Positions 1-11,746 of a stretch of 64,000 nucleotides of DNA are shown here, one piece after another. Source of the DNA: Erythroxylum novogranatense. Taxonomy: Eukaryota > Streptophyta > Magnoliopsida > Malpighiales > Erythroxylaceae. The stretch lies in assembly GCA_029891385.1 (NCBI GenBank), contig CM057233.1, positions 32,842,540 through 32,906,539 on the forward strand. The letters run 5' to 3'. The notes under the pieces were generated by a model. The model worked only from the letters and a program-made list of their open reading frames with translations, ran no database searches and was not told the DNA's origin. The number at the start of each line of letters is the position of its first letter. The first letter of the stretch is position 1. Made by a program: the position numbers and the translations under genes.

Positions 1-574
1 CGATGGTTTACTCTCCTCCCACGGCAACACTTCATTCCCTACTTCATTCTTTATTTAATTCCACCATAAAAGACAAATAAGCCCTTCCTTATAAGCTTTA
101 AGCTTTATAAGCTTTAGTAAACTTCCTAATTTACCCTCATTCATTCTCTTTTAATGGCAACCTAATGGACCCTAGCCCAATGCTTCCATTCTTCTTCATT
201 TAATTACAATATATGTCAAAGGGCTAAAAGCCCACCTAATATACCTTAGGCCTTAAAACCATATACAACATCCCAATTTACTCTTTCAATTCAACTTTTT
301 TTTTTGAATTCTAACAACGTAATAAAACTCTAATCCCTCCATTTAATCTTTATTAGCCTAAACAAATATAACCCTCAATTCATATAATTATTTGAATACT
401 AACAATGCATCACCAAATAATAATTTCTTAACAAATCAAATTTCACTAAATCCCTTCATTTAATAATCATAACCTACACAATAAAATCCTCAATGTATTC
501 CAATCAAATTAAAAATTATCAAACTAAAACCTCAAAATAATTTAAACATGCTTAATGCGAATCGGGGCCCAACA
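1..574 (-). repeat. 3' LTR of element A (partial)
   Basis: On the plus strand this is the right-hand end of an LTR, finishing GGGGCCCAACA at 574. On the minus strand it therefore starts TGTTGGGCCCC. The remaining ~3.2 kb lies before the window. It matches 7082-7654 almost base for base, with a handful of substitutions and one-base indels, so insertion was fairly recent compared with H. Confidence 0.88.
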
Positions 575-612
575 TTTCTCCCCCTCTTAAAAGAATTTCG
601 TCCTCGAAATTC
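575..612 (-). other. Polypurine tract and PPT-adjacent hairpin of element A
   Basis: Read on the minus strand, an inverted repeat GAATTTCG-AGGA-CGAAATTC (593-612) is followed by a purine run (about 575-588) ending directly at the LTR start TGTTGG. The purine tract is where plus-strand cDNA synthesis would be primed. The same hairpin plus purine tract occurs in X, T and E. Confidence 0.82.
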
Positions 613-3600
613 CTACTGAATAATCATCAAGTCATTTATTCTCTCATGTAACTTCTTCACTCGAAGAATTTCTGATACATGATCATAGTCAATAGACTTA
701 CCAAGTCTTGCCATCCCTTATTTGGTCGTTCACTTTCTTAACTAGTTCTTCATTCTATCTCAGATCACTCACCACTTTCACTTCTTGTGTCGATAACACC
801 AATATCATACCATATCAATATTTCCGTACACTCCCACGTAGTTCACATTTCGAATCCAATACATCATTTGTTATTAACACTCACCGAAATCATACCTTGA
901 CAAAGCGATATCCTCATAGAAAAATTCATCGTTCACTTACTAATTCATATTACTTTAGTACTAAGTGTCTTTGTGCTAGCGCACTTAACTCTTATGCTTA
1001 TTCTTACTGTACTTTACTCTTGCAAACTCATGACACTGAACGTATTATCATATAGGGTTCTTTCCATGAACTCTTATTGAGCATCATTCTACAAGGTGGG
1101 TGCCCATAACAATCAAACATCACAACTAACTCAACTCAAACATTTCACAAGGATTTCAAAATCAACTTGCATACATACTGAACTATCTCAATCTCGCATT
1201 TCAGTTTTTAACACAACAGAGTTTGAAAAACTTTATTTCCACATCAAAAGTCACATCATTGATTTATTTACAAAGATACATAATAGCAATTGAAGAACTT
1301 CCTTTAGGCTCTTATTCAACATAATACGAAAGCACTGACTCCTTTAATCGTCTCACTCCTTATATAACATTCAAATGACATCACAATCGAACAGAACTAT
1401 ACTTGGATCTCATGATCCTATGAACTTCAAACTATATGCCTTAAGCTTATACCTGACAGTTGTCTTCACTGACTTGATTTCACACTCTTTACTCACTCAT
1501 CTTTATTGATCTCCCATACTTCTTATTTCAATCACCCTGCATCATCCTTTCCATTCGAACTCAAAATTCAGATCTATTTTCAATCTCTCAGATCAGATTC
1601 ATAACCTCAGAATTCCTTGATTTGGGTCGTACCACGCCCCACATGTTATGCTTCTTTTTGCTCTAGTTCTGATAACCTCAATATCGAATTTCTGCTCAAT
1701 GTACCTAATATCACGCTTAGCCTTACTTGGAATTTCTCTCTTGTACAATCATAGTCTGTCCGTATTCTCAATTCAAAGATTGTCTCAAACTTTTACGATT
1801 TGTCCGTGCATAGATACATCCAAGATGTTCCTTCACACATACTGGATCCAAACTTCAAAACAATTATTAGTGTAGCAATTCTTAATTATGTATCAAATCG
1901 TCAACTCATAGGACTTTAGTTTCCTCCATACATACGAAATCACTTTATTATGCTTCATCGGATTTAATCCAAAGCTCTTACACAACACCAGTACATTCCA
2001 AAAATTTCCAGATTCATGTGGTGTATTGTACATTCGTATAATTCCTTAAACTTCTCTTTCCTTCCATTAATCATATACTGGACACGTTTTCCTTTACGTG
2101 TTCAAACTAGTCTTCCCAATTCTTCAAATACATTACTATTTCATCAATTCTTGGATCACCTAGGTCTCCAACTCATTCCTTGAATTTCTTCATAGCTCAT
2201 TTAGCTTATTCTCATGTTTGTTCATTCATACAAGTTCTACATACATTGAAATTTGTTGGCAGACTTGTATCTCCGAAACATGCTTACACAGCATGCAACA
2301 TGAACCGATATATTCTTCATAGTGGCGATCCATGTCTCCTCAAATTCAGAAATCCACTAGCATAGTTGACATCAAACAAAAATACATACATTCTCAGAAG
2401 TCATCCTTGATGTAACCTTTCTAATATGCTTAATACAACTTAGACTGTTCATGTAAATCTTTATAAATCACCAGCTATCATCGTGTCGATTTTGACTACT
2501 CATGGTATTTCAATACTTCCAATCTCCATCACGTTTTACATGATCCGATTATCCTTTATGATAAGACTCCATGAGATTCAATCCATATTCTTTTTCTCTT
2601 ACATTTTCACATGCCACCAATTCATATCTTATGCTGCTGTTATCAATCATAATAATTCCGAACAACCTTACATATCACACTACTATTCAAAATCTACGCT
2701 CCATCAGTAGTTATCTTTTCAAAGATAATCACTATACCATACTTGATCTCAGTTCTCTGATTGATTTCAAAATTTACCTCTAGGGATCATAGATTACTTC
2801 TTATGCCACATCCAAAATAAATCTCATATGTACCCAATCACATGTGATCACATTATCAAATGTGTACTCATAAGAACTGGTCGAGATTTTCCTGAGAATT
2901 CATCCCCGAATCAACTATTTTCAAGAAGCAAATCCCAAAGGAGTACGAGATTCACTCGTAACTCCCTGAGACCTATCATCTTATTTCAAACTTCCTCCTG
3001 CGGTACCGTCGATTCCTTCGAAGCAAACTGATTGACTCAAACGAGGGACCTTGTCTTTCGGACTATGGAAGAATTACAGATTCCATTGTTGAATCGAGAG
3101 AAGAGCTTATGATTTCAGCTACTGGTCAAGGTAGACCTGCCTCCATTGGTCATATACTAACTTATTTGGCTTTCTAGCCAATTCCACTTTGCTTGCATAC
3201 TATAAATATTGTCATTTCCACCCTTGTCTCTATTTCTCTTTCATCCGATTCATGAAAATACTTTCATATCCATATCGATTCATATACTTATTTCCAACAA
3301 AAATTCCGTTACCAAAATCATTGACACATCTATGAGTACTGAATTTATGTCTAACATGTCGGACCACGAAAATTTCTTATTTCCAATTAACCACAATTTC
3401 CTTGCCTTACACCCTGACAATATACCGTTCTTCTTATTGTTTCTCATAATCTAATCCCTTAATAGCAGTGCATACATTTGACTCCTGCGTTTGCAAAGCT
3501 CTAGATTTCTACACTCATCCGAGCCCTTCATTAAGGGTGAGGGATCAGGTGCAGCAAATCCTTGAAAAACTTTTCGTATTCTTTTACGAGGTGTCATCCT

Positions 3601-3891
3601 ATTCCTTACATGCAAACATTAAAATTTAACTTACATTCCTCAATCAATTCGAAATTGTTAATGCATAATCCTTATCAAACTCTGTCCTCAATTCATTCCA
3701 AACATCGAAAGGAATGTCGATAAGTACTCTGTTCGAGATCGAAATCATCCGACCGTTAAGGATGTCAACTTAACGATCCGAGACTCCAATTCTCAATCAA
3801 AGACTTTCGACACCTCCAATGTAATGGCATTGAATCCCTATCTACCATATTTACCCAAACACATGCGCCCATGTAAGATCATAATACCGGC

Positions 3892-3903
3892 GCTCTGATA
3901 CCA
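3892..3903 (-). other. Primer binding site of element A (tRNA-iMet type)
   Basis: The minus strand reads TGGTATCAGAGC, complementary to the 3' end of initiator tRNA-Met. It lies four bases inside the 5' LTR end at 3908. This fixes the element's orientation and the inner LTR boundary. Confidence 0.87.
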
Positions 3904-3907
3904 TAAT

Positions 3908-6900
3908 TGTTGGATCCCGAATTCGGAACCCAGCTACTTAATCCGAAACCCTCATACTTATATACAAGTATAAGGTCAATTAAAGTCCTCCGTATAAAAC
4001 TTGTAAGATTCATCTTAATTATCCTCCAATTAAAAAAAATAATCTTCTTAGGGCCCAAAATTAAAATCCAATTCCTAAGCTGATATGAAATTTCATTCCG
4101 CTATAAAATCAACAATGAAAATCACTTCAATCGGAGCTTCCTTGATTTCACTAGAATTTTCCAAAATGCGGACTCATGTTCTATAATTTTCAACCAATTG
4201 CTTCACTTTGATTGAATCCATAATTTCAATTTAATTCCTAAAACTCTCAAATTTGCATAAAAAGGGGGACAATGATTTTAAAAAACTAATGCTTCGAAAA
4301 TCGAGAGAATCGGAAGTCAATTGCAAAAGTTATAAGAGGAAAATCGAAAATGACCAAATGAATAGTAACAGTGACCAAATGAATAGTAATCAGCCAAATT
4401 CCGACCCTCATAACTTCTTACTCCTAACTCCGAATAAGACATATCATACCTCCATGGAAAGATGAAAAGACCCTCTACATCTTTCATGAAGGATGGAAAA
4501 ATCGATTCCCGCTTTAAAGGGGTGAAAAACCCTTCCGAAGTTTCAGCCCAAATTACCATATGAAAAGTAATCCGAGAACCAAAAGCATAATGGGCAGAAA
4601 TTTTCAAATGTTCATAACCTTTTTATCTTAAGTCTAAAAATGACCCATTTCAAAGATCTTAACAGGCTCTACAATCTTCCAGAAGACCTCCTAGTCTAAT
4701 TCAACCATTTAGGAGGTTAAAAACCCAAACGAAGTTGCTGCCAAATTTATGAAAAATTTGACAGCACCTCCCCTAAAATTGCTCTAGCCAAAATCTCCAA
4801 TTTTACTAATCCAAACTTCAAACCAGCATAAAACCACTTAAATCTTCCAAATCTTCAATCATTCAACTACTAATCCAATCCAAATCATCTCATCAATTTA
4901 CGCAAATGGCAGCAATTTCACTGTTAAACATCTATCTATTTCAAAGCTTAAGGAAATACTATCTTATACTTGCTTTTAGCATTTCCAGCCATACAACCAT
5001 ACATGCTTAATACACTTTACATTTGACACTTCAAATATTAAAGGAAACATATACAATACACTTTAACTTCAAAATTCTTACATTTTCACGGAAATACGTA
5101 AATACAAAACTTCAAAGGCATTTTAGCCCAAATACATCAAAGTTAACACAAATGCTAGTATCAAGAACAAGCTAATGCTTTGATTTCTCAAAGCACGACA
5201 AAATGCATCGGAGTTGCCTCAATCCCGATGCGGCTACTCAATTTCTCGCTTACGACCTGCGGAGGGGAAAATGGGGGGGGGGGTGAGCTCGACGGCTCCG
5301 TAGGTAATAACTTAATAAAAGAGAAATAAGCAAAAACCATTTTTCATTCATTCATTCATACAAAGTCACATTAAGAAAACCATTTTCAATTTTTCAAAAC
5401 TCATCACAGAATACAACAATTCAAACAATTTACAAAGTTAACGAATATCAAACAATAGCACAAAATCACATAACGGATGGTTTGATGTTGGACCCCACAC
5501 CCCACCCGTAGGTGTTTGCAAGTTATACTGCGGCGTGTGTTTGCGGGTTATACCGCGGCATCCAACACAAATCACACAACAAATAGTTTGGGTGATCCTA
5601 ACATGACGTACTACACATGTCCGACAAGCGACCATGTATAGCCGTGAACAGAGGGGAGTCCGATTTCGGAGCTCCTATGCCACTAATGAGGCGGTATGAA
5701 GCCTATATAGACAAGTGCGCACTTGCTAACGGAGGGGATCACTACAAACCCAAGTAATCATGTATTTTCATATCATTCACACATTTCATAAAGCTTAGCC
5801 ACAAAAGGCCTTACTACAATTCACATAATCGTCGAAATCACATATTCTAACCTTTTTCACATAACAAACCATTTTACAAACATTTTCACAATGTCTTTGC
5901 ATACACAAGACATCTCATACTAATTTAAATCATCACATAAAGCAAGTAATACAAACTTTGTAAATCATTGGAAAGCAATAGTTAGAATTGATAATAAACT
6001 ATAACATGCTTATTAACTCAATTATTAAGAAATCACCCACCTTAATCCCTTTTGTTCTAGGATTGACCAAATTGCCTCTCCTCTACTTCCAATTGCCTTA
6101 TTGGACCTTAATCAAAGCATAACAATTCTAATTAACAAAAGATCAAATGCTGGAAAATTTTAAAGCATGGAAAAACTTGACTTTAACCTTACATAATCTC
6201 ACTTATACCTTTCCTATACCTCCAATTACTCTATTTGTCCTTAATCAAAGCATAAAAGCCTTAATTAACACTAAACATCAAAGATGGAAAATTTTAAAAC
6301 ATGCAAAACATGAATTAAAACCTACCTAACTTTGCCTATGCCATTCCTAAACTATAACCATCATAACCTCTCTCAATTTAATCAATATTTTCGAAAATCT
6401 CATGCTTTAAAGAGACCAATACCAATCTGATTTTTTTTTAACAACCCTTCTTCTTTCCTTTACTCTTAACAAAACCTCTTAAACTTTCCTTTTTAAGCAA
6501 GAAAGGCAAAATTCTAACAAAAACCTATGAATTAACAAAAGATAAACATGCTGAAATTTTTAAGAAAAGGGGAAAACATGAAATTGATTCAACATCACCT
6601 TACCCATACTTTATCTAACCCATTAGCATCAAAACCTATCCAAATAATTAACAAAATTCGAAAATCTTCAACCCACAAAATCAGATTTTTGCTTCAATGG
6701 AAATTCAAACCCCTTTCTTTTCTTATTCTCTCTCTAGAAACTCTTCCAACCATCCTTGTTGAACATGAAAGACAACAATCTAACATTCAAGCCATGAATT
6801 TCGAATTTCCCATACCTTAAGCATGACCCACGAATCTGATTTTTGTTTTCCTTCTAATGGAAGCTTACACTCTTTCTCTTCCTTGCAAAACCAAAGCCTA

Positions 6901-7654
6901 ACCTTCTTCTCTTCTTCTTCTTCTCCTAGCTTGGCCGAATGACTCTCCCTCTCTTTTGTTCTTGTATTTTCGTAACCTTCTCTTCCTAAGGCTTAAAAAT
7001 AAGTTGTTTTAAACTTAAAAACCCTAACCCATACGACAACACTTCAACACTTCCACTTTTCTTATTTTCCTTACACATTTTCGATGGTTTACTCTCCTCC
7101 CACGGCAACACTTCATTCCCTACTTCATTCTTTATTTAATTCCACCATAAAAGACAAATAAGCCCTTCCTTATAAGCTTTAAGCTTTATAAGCTTTAGTA
7201 AACTTCCTAATTTACCCTCATTCATTCTCCTTTAATGGCAACCTAATGGACCCTAGCCCAATGCTTCCATTCTTCTTCATTTAATTACAATATATGTCAA
7301 AGGGCTAAAAGCCTACCTAATATACCTTAGGCCTTAAAACCATATACAACATCCCAATTTACTCTTTCAATTCAACTTTTTTTTTTAATTCTAACAACGT
7401 AATAAAACTCTAATCCCTCCATTTAATCTTTATTAGCCTAAACAAATATAACCCTCAATTCATATAATTCTTTGAATACTAACAATGCATCACCAAATAA
7501 TAATTTCTTAACAAATCGAATTTCACTAAATCCCTTCATTTAATAATCATAACCTACACAATAAAATCCTCAATTTATTCCAACCAAATTAAAAATTATC
7601 AAACTAAAACCTCAAAATAATTTAAACATGCTTAATGCGAATCGGGGCCCAACA
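3908..7654 (-). repeat. 5' LTR of element A (3747 bp)
   Basis: The ends form the inverted pair TGTTGG...CCAACA. On the minus strand it starts TGTTGGGCCCC at 7654 and ends next to the PBS at 3908. It contains the ~170-bp module seen in the other giant LTRs; about 4490-4410 on the minus strand has CTTCATGAAAGATGTAGAG followed by an AAGTTATGA tail. There is an 11-G homopolymer at 5273-5283. The ends and inner boxes relate it to T. Confidence 0.86.
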
Positions 7655-7991
7655 TCTAATAAGTCTATAAATCATGTCTAATCACCTCTAAGGCATTAGA
7701 ACACATTTAACTTAGCCACAATATTCACATCCATCCAATGGACTCGATTTTACACACATAGAAGCTTATATGTCAGAAATCTCCAAGATTTCGCATACTG
7801 ATGAACTCTAAATTCATGTATGGGCATATAACATTATAAATCACTAACGTATATCTCCAAAATGATTTAAATACATCTTTGAACTCAAATACAACCATGT
7901 ATATATCAATATACAATAGCATCTCCAAGTATAGAACAATACAAAAGGGCTCAGAGAGTCCAGCATTATAAATCCTCCCCTCTCAAAACTC
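7655..7991 (-). mobile_element. Element H: non-coding tail downstream of pol
   Basis: This is AT-rich sequence between the pol stop and the insertion site of A. No frame or LTR end is recognisable. By position it should be the 3' untranslated part of H; the H 3' LTR itself is not visible here and must lie beyond A, outside the window. Confidence 0.5.
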
Positions 7992-8671
7992 CTAAATCGT
8001 GGACACAAATAATTGGGTGTACTGATATCTCATAGTATCCTTAAGTTCCCGTGTCATCCCTCAACCCTGTCACTCTTCCAAAGAACTTTAACTTTGGGTA
8101 CCTCCTTGTTGTGTAATCTCTTTATCTGTTGATCCAAAATCTGAACCGGTTTCACCTCAAAACTCAGGTCTTTTCTTAGCTCTATTAGAGGTGTTTCCAA
8201 AACATGAGATGGATCTAGTAAGTACTTTTTTAGCATCGAGACATGGAACACATTATGGATCCAATCCAAGTCCGGTGGCACTTCCAACCAATATGCCATC
8301 GTTCCGACACGCTTTAGGATATGGAAAGGTCCGATATATTGATGGTTCAGCTTCCCTTGACTCTGAAATTGGATAATACCTTTCCATGGTGATATCTGAA
8401 GGAAACCCATGTCACCAACTAAAAATTCTAATGGTCGTCGCCTCTTATCCACGTAACTCTTTTGACTATCCTGGGCGACTTTCATCTTCTCTTTAATGAC
8501 TTTTATCTTTTGAGTGGTAGCTTCTATTAATTCAACTCCTTCAATTTTCGTTGTACCAACCTCATCCCAACACAGAGCTATCCTGCACTTCCTCCCATAA
8601 AGTGCTTCATATAGTGGCATATAGATACTTGTCTGATAACTATTGTTATAAGCAAACTCTATCAAAGGCAA
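7992..8671 (-). pseudogene. Element H pol: integrase C-terminal part and chromodomain (decayed)
   Basis: The frame from 8671 begins in the integrase core (PLIEFAYNNSYQTS) and continues through a GPF/Y-type segment (HQYIGPFHILKRVG) and the H-V-F-H-V-S-M-L-K-K motif. It ends in a chromodomain (about residues 168-205: DQQIKRLHNKEVPKVKVLW). A single-base shift near 8054 puts the last part in another frame (DTMRYQYTQLF), stopping at 7992-7994. The C-terminal chromodomain defines chromoviruses of the Ty3/gypsy group, where it directs insertion into particular chromatin. Frame breaks make it non-functional. Confidence 0.9.
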
Positions 8672-9172
8672 ACGTCGATCCCAACTCCCTTAGAATTTCA
8701 TCACACATGCTCTTAGCATGTCCTCCAGTGTCTGAATGGTCCTCTCTGACTGACCATCGGTCTAGGAGTGGAAGGTAGTACTAAACTTTAGTTTAGTCCT
8801 TAAAGATTCATGGAATTTCGGCCAAAATCGTGAGGTGAATCCCATATCCCTATCTGATATTATAAAGATTGTCACCCTGTGTAGCTTCACAATCTCATTG
8901 ATATACAGCTTTGCCAATCTCTCCAATGAGTAGTTTGTGTGGATAGGCAGAAAATGAGCAGACTTTGTCAATCCATCCATTATAACCCAAATAGCATTGT
9001 GACCCTTCGATGTACGAGGTAGTTCAACTATAAAATCCATTGTCACATGCTCCCACTTCCATTCCAGAATAGGCAAAGACTGCAATATACCTGTTGGTTT
9101 TTGATGCTCTACCTTAATTTGTTGATAGCGAAGGCATCTGGCCATAAAAGACTGTAACATAGCTGCTGGTTT
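8672..9172 (-). pseudogene. Element H pol: integrase catalytic core (decayed)
   Basis: The minus-strand frame holds the first catalytic aspartate in VTMDFIVELP, the second in IISDRDMGFTS and the glutamate in DGQSERTIQTLEDML, which together form the D,D,E triad of an rve integrase core. Stops break it just before TDGQSER (a TAG where CAG is expected) and after ACVMKF (TAA where CAA is expected). Both are C-to-T changes, as expected from long cytosine methylation of a silenced element. Integrase inserts the cDNA into the genome; this copy cannot. Confidence 0.9.
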
Positions 9173-9255
9173 CTAATGCTCTGCCTTAATCTGTTGACAA
9201 GGTAGGCATCTAGCCACAAATTTATCTTTTTCTCTCTTCATCCCAGGCCACCAAT
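9112..9255 (-). repeat. 72-bp tandem duplication in the H integrase zinc domain
   Basis: Two adjacent diverged copies of a 72-bp unit encode ARCLPCQQIKAEH then a stop and KPAAMLQSFM, followed by ARCLRYQQIKVEHQKPTG and ILQSLP. The unit length is a multiple of three, so the frame was kept when the duplication arose. The two copies now differ at many positions, so it is not recent. Confidence 0.72.
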
Positions 9256-9595
9256 AACTCTCTTTAAGAGTTCGATACATCTTAGTGCTACCAGGATGCA
9301 TAGCATAAGCTAAACTGTGAGCTTCCTTCAAGATAGCTCGCCTGAGACCCTGGTCATTTGGCACATAGACTCCGCCTCTAAAAACTAACAACCCATCTTC
9401 TCTCAGTCTGAATCCCTCACTCTCTTCGGATGGCAATTTCTCCCTAATGACTCTTAACTCTAGATCGTCGGCCTGCGATCTCTTGATCTCATCAAATAAA
9501 GTCGGCCCAATTTCAAACTGTGCTAGCAATTTTCCGTCATCCTCTTCCACTAAGATTCTAACCCCAAGGCTCTGTACACTCATCAAATACATCAT
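9173..9595 (-). pseudogene. Element H pol: RNase H/integrase linker and HHCC zinc-binding domain
   Basis: The 140-residue frame ends in the integrase N-terminal zinc domain, with two histidines in HSLAYAMHPGSTKMYRTL and two cysteines in ARCLPCQQIK. A stop follows directly after AEH. The segment with the cysteines is then repeated in the next 72 bases (ARCLRYQQIKVEH, second cysteine changed to tyrosine). The upstream part (PTLFDEIKRSQADD, about residues 35-50) is the usual linker of Tekay/Del-like pol. Confidence 0.88.
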
Positions 9596-10198
9596 AAAAG
9601 GATCTTACCTAACAGTTATTGTCAAACAGGACTTACGACTCAATGCATCAACTACCACATTTGCTTTTCCCAGGTGATAGTTGATTATTAAGTCATAATC
9701 TTTAATCAATTTTAGCCATCCTCTTTATCTAAGGTTTAGTTCCTTATGTGTCCTTAAGTACTTCAGACTCTTGTGGTTGGTGTCTATACGATAAGTCTGC
9801 CCATAAAGATAGTGTCTTTAAATCTTGAATGCAAACACTACCGCTGCGAGCTCCAAATCATGTGTAGAATAATTTAGCTATTGCTTCTTCAGCTGTCTAG
9901 AAGTATATGCGATCACTCGTATGGCTTGCATAAGTACACAGCCAAGTCCCTGGTGATTGGCATCATTGCATACCTCATACCTAACCCCCTAGGTAGGTAG
10001 GGTAAGCACTGTTTTAGAGGTCAATCGCTTCTTCAGCTCTTGGAAACTTGCCTCGTATTTATCATCCCACTGAAATTTTATCCCCTTCTGGGTAAGCCTC
10101 AATAAAGGGGCTTTATGTACTGAGAAACCCTCAATAAATCTCCGATAATAACCCCCAAAAAGTTGTAGGCTTTTGTTACATTCTTGGGTTGTTCCCAC
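9596..10198 (-). pseudogene. Element H pol: RT connection and RNase H (decayed)
   Basis: The minus strand first gives the RT tail (YYRRFIEGFSVHKAPLLRLT, KFQWDDKYEASFQELKKRLT). It then gives RNase H remnants in broken frames: NDANHQGLGCVLMQ, STHDLELAAVVFAFKI, RHYLYGQTYRIDTNHKSLKY and NYHLGKANVVVDALSRK. These match the usual order of gypsy RNase H. At least three internal stops interrupt it (after FAFKI, after KELNLR and before the THDLELAAVV block). RNase H would degrade the RNA template during cDNA synthesis. Confidence 0.88.
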
Positions 10199-11003
10199 TC
10201 AAGTATAGCTTCACTTTCTTTGAGTTTACAAAAATACCTTCCCCTGATATAACATGCCCAAGGAATCCTATCTCCTTTACCCAAAATTCACACTTTGAGA
10301 ACTTCGCATACAACTGTTTTTCACGAAGTATTTGCAACACAATTTGAAGATGTCTAGCATGCTCCTCTTCATCCTTAGAATAAGTCAAAAGATCATCAAT
10401 GAAGACTATGATAAACTGATTTAAATAAGGATGGAACACCTTGTTCGTGAAATCTATAAATACCGCAGGAGCATTTGTTAATCCGAATGGCATCACCAAA
10501 AATTCATAATGTCTATGCCTCGTCCAGAAAGCAGTCTTGTGCACATCATTCTTATCAATCTTCAAATGATGGTACCCAAAACTCATATCTATCTTTGAGA
10601 ATACAATAGCTCCTCTTAACTGATCAAACACGTCATCAACCCTGGGGAGTGGATATTTATACTTGATGGTAACCCTATTTAACTGCCGATAATCAACACA
10701 TAAACAGAGGTTCCCATACTTCTTTTTGACAAACAATATTAGTGCTCCCAACAATGAAAAACTTGGTCTGATGAAGCCCTTGTCCAATAACTCTTGTAGT
10801 TGAATCTTCAACTCTTTCAATTCTGTTGGTGCCATGCGATATAGTGGTATAGATATTGGTGTTGTCCCTAGGACCAAGTCAATAGTGAAATCAAACTCCT
10901 GATCAGGTGGCAATCCCGGTAACTCCTCTGGAAAGACATTGGGGAACTCACACATAATAGGGACATCTCCTAGTTTGACCCTTTGTGCTGAAGTGTCAAT
11001 CAC
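10176..11003 (-). pseudogene. Element H pol: reverse transcriptase (longest intact frame)
   Basis: This 275-residue frame carries most RT motifs in order: [10 protein letters not shown] at the start, [78 protein letters not shown], the catalytic box [10 protein letters not shown], and [16 protein letters not shown]. The FIDD form of the YxDD box is typical of plant Ty3/gypsy elements. The frame ends by a shift near 10200 into the RT connection. It lies between the protease part (11004-11355) and RNase H. RT makes cDNA from the element's RNA. Confidence 0.93.
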
Positions 11004-11355
11004 ATATGCAAGGTATGCCTAACATCCTGACGAATCAACCTCTTAGCCTTGATAACTGATATCAAACAACTCGGGAATATCCATCTATCACTAGTAAATT
11101 TAATTGAGACTCTACCATAAGGTCAAACTCCACCTCTTTCTTAAAACAATCAACCCTAGCGTGATACCTCTCTAACCAGTCGATTCCCACTATCACCTCG
11201 AAATCTCGGAGATCAAGGGGAATAACATCTACCTCTAACATAGCATCACTGATCTTTATCTCACAGGTTGTATATACTTTATAACAAGCTACTTACTCTC
11301 TAGGAGGAGTGACTACAATGAGAGGGGGATCTAACGGCTCTAGGGGATGATTAAT
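11004..11355 (-). pseudogene. Element H pol: C-terminal part of protease
   Basis: The minus strand reads, with stops, VDVIPLDLRDFEVIVGIDWL then ERYHARVDCFKKEVEF, the usual second half of a retropepsin-like protease leading into RT. Reading continues exactly across the X insertion: the last codons before the break (15901-15897) and the first after it (11355) share only the TTAAT target duplication. The frame is lost near 11050. Confidence 0.86.
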
Positions 11356-11746
11356 TGTAGCACTCCACTCCCAATAATTTTTTTAAACACGAAAACCACA
11401 TTTATCACAACAAAACACATTTAGGCCATTTACCGGCGATTTTGCCGGTCCGGGAATTTTCTCCGGAAAATTCCAGAAAAATTTCCAAAAATCCCATAAA
11501 ATGTAAAACACTCAATGGCGCACTCCAAATAATTTTTCAAATACTATTTTCCCATAAATTTCACAAAAGATCTCAATTGAAACCTAAGCCGGAAAATGTC
11601 ATGAATGCATGTTTACCATGTGCAAATGCCACAAACCATCAATCATAGAGGCGATAAGTTGTATGATCATGCCGAGTTATAATTTAATACTCCTAACCCG
11701 TCCCAATTTACTAAAATACCCTTCCCATCGGTGATGGGATGTTACA
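11356..11746 (-). repeat. Short 3' LTR of element X (391 bp)
   Basis: On the minus strand it starts TGTAACATCCCATCACCGAT, like S1 and E, and follows those LTRs for roughly 300 bp (CGGCATGATCAT, GCATTCATGACATTTTCCGG). It then passes to an LTR 3' end, GGGAGTGGAGTGCTACA. Compared with the ~4.5-kb S1 it lacks nearly the whole LTR body, so it is either a large internal deletion or a short LTR subtype. Confidence 0.75.

Larger units (their letters stand above)
575..3907 (-). mobile_element. Internal region of element A, no coding capacity
   Basis: No reading frame resembles gag or pol on either strand; the open frames are short and AT-rich. A block at about 3180-2960 (minus strand) is clearly similar to 55800-56025 of element E, although the LTR ends of A and E differ. 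The stretch next to the PBS (about 3895-3860) resembles the start of the T internal region, sharing ATGATCTTAC followed by GGGCG. This marks A as an established non-autonomous family rather than a random deletion of H. Confidence 0.75.
1..7654 (-). mobile_element. Element A: non-coding (LARD-like) LTR retrotransposon, minus strand, left end cut by the window
   Basis: The first 574 bases recur at 7082-7654 with only scattered differences, so they are the inner ends of two long direct repeats. The element reads on the minus strand: a primer binding site lies just inside the right repeat and a purine tract just inside the left one. The right LTR is 3747 bp and the internal region 3333 bp, with no gag or pol frame. 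It therefore depends on proteins supplied by another element; the chromovirus type seen next door (H) is a plausible helper by inference. It inserted into sequence downstream of the H pol gene; the right target base group is TCTAA (7655-7659), and the left one is outside the window. Confidence 0.88.

Noticed and set aside
7019..7030. AACCCTAACCC, telomere-like bases
   Set aside because: A single occurrence inside the A LTR, not an array.
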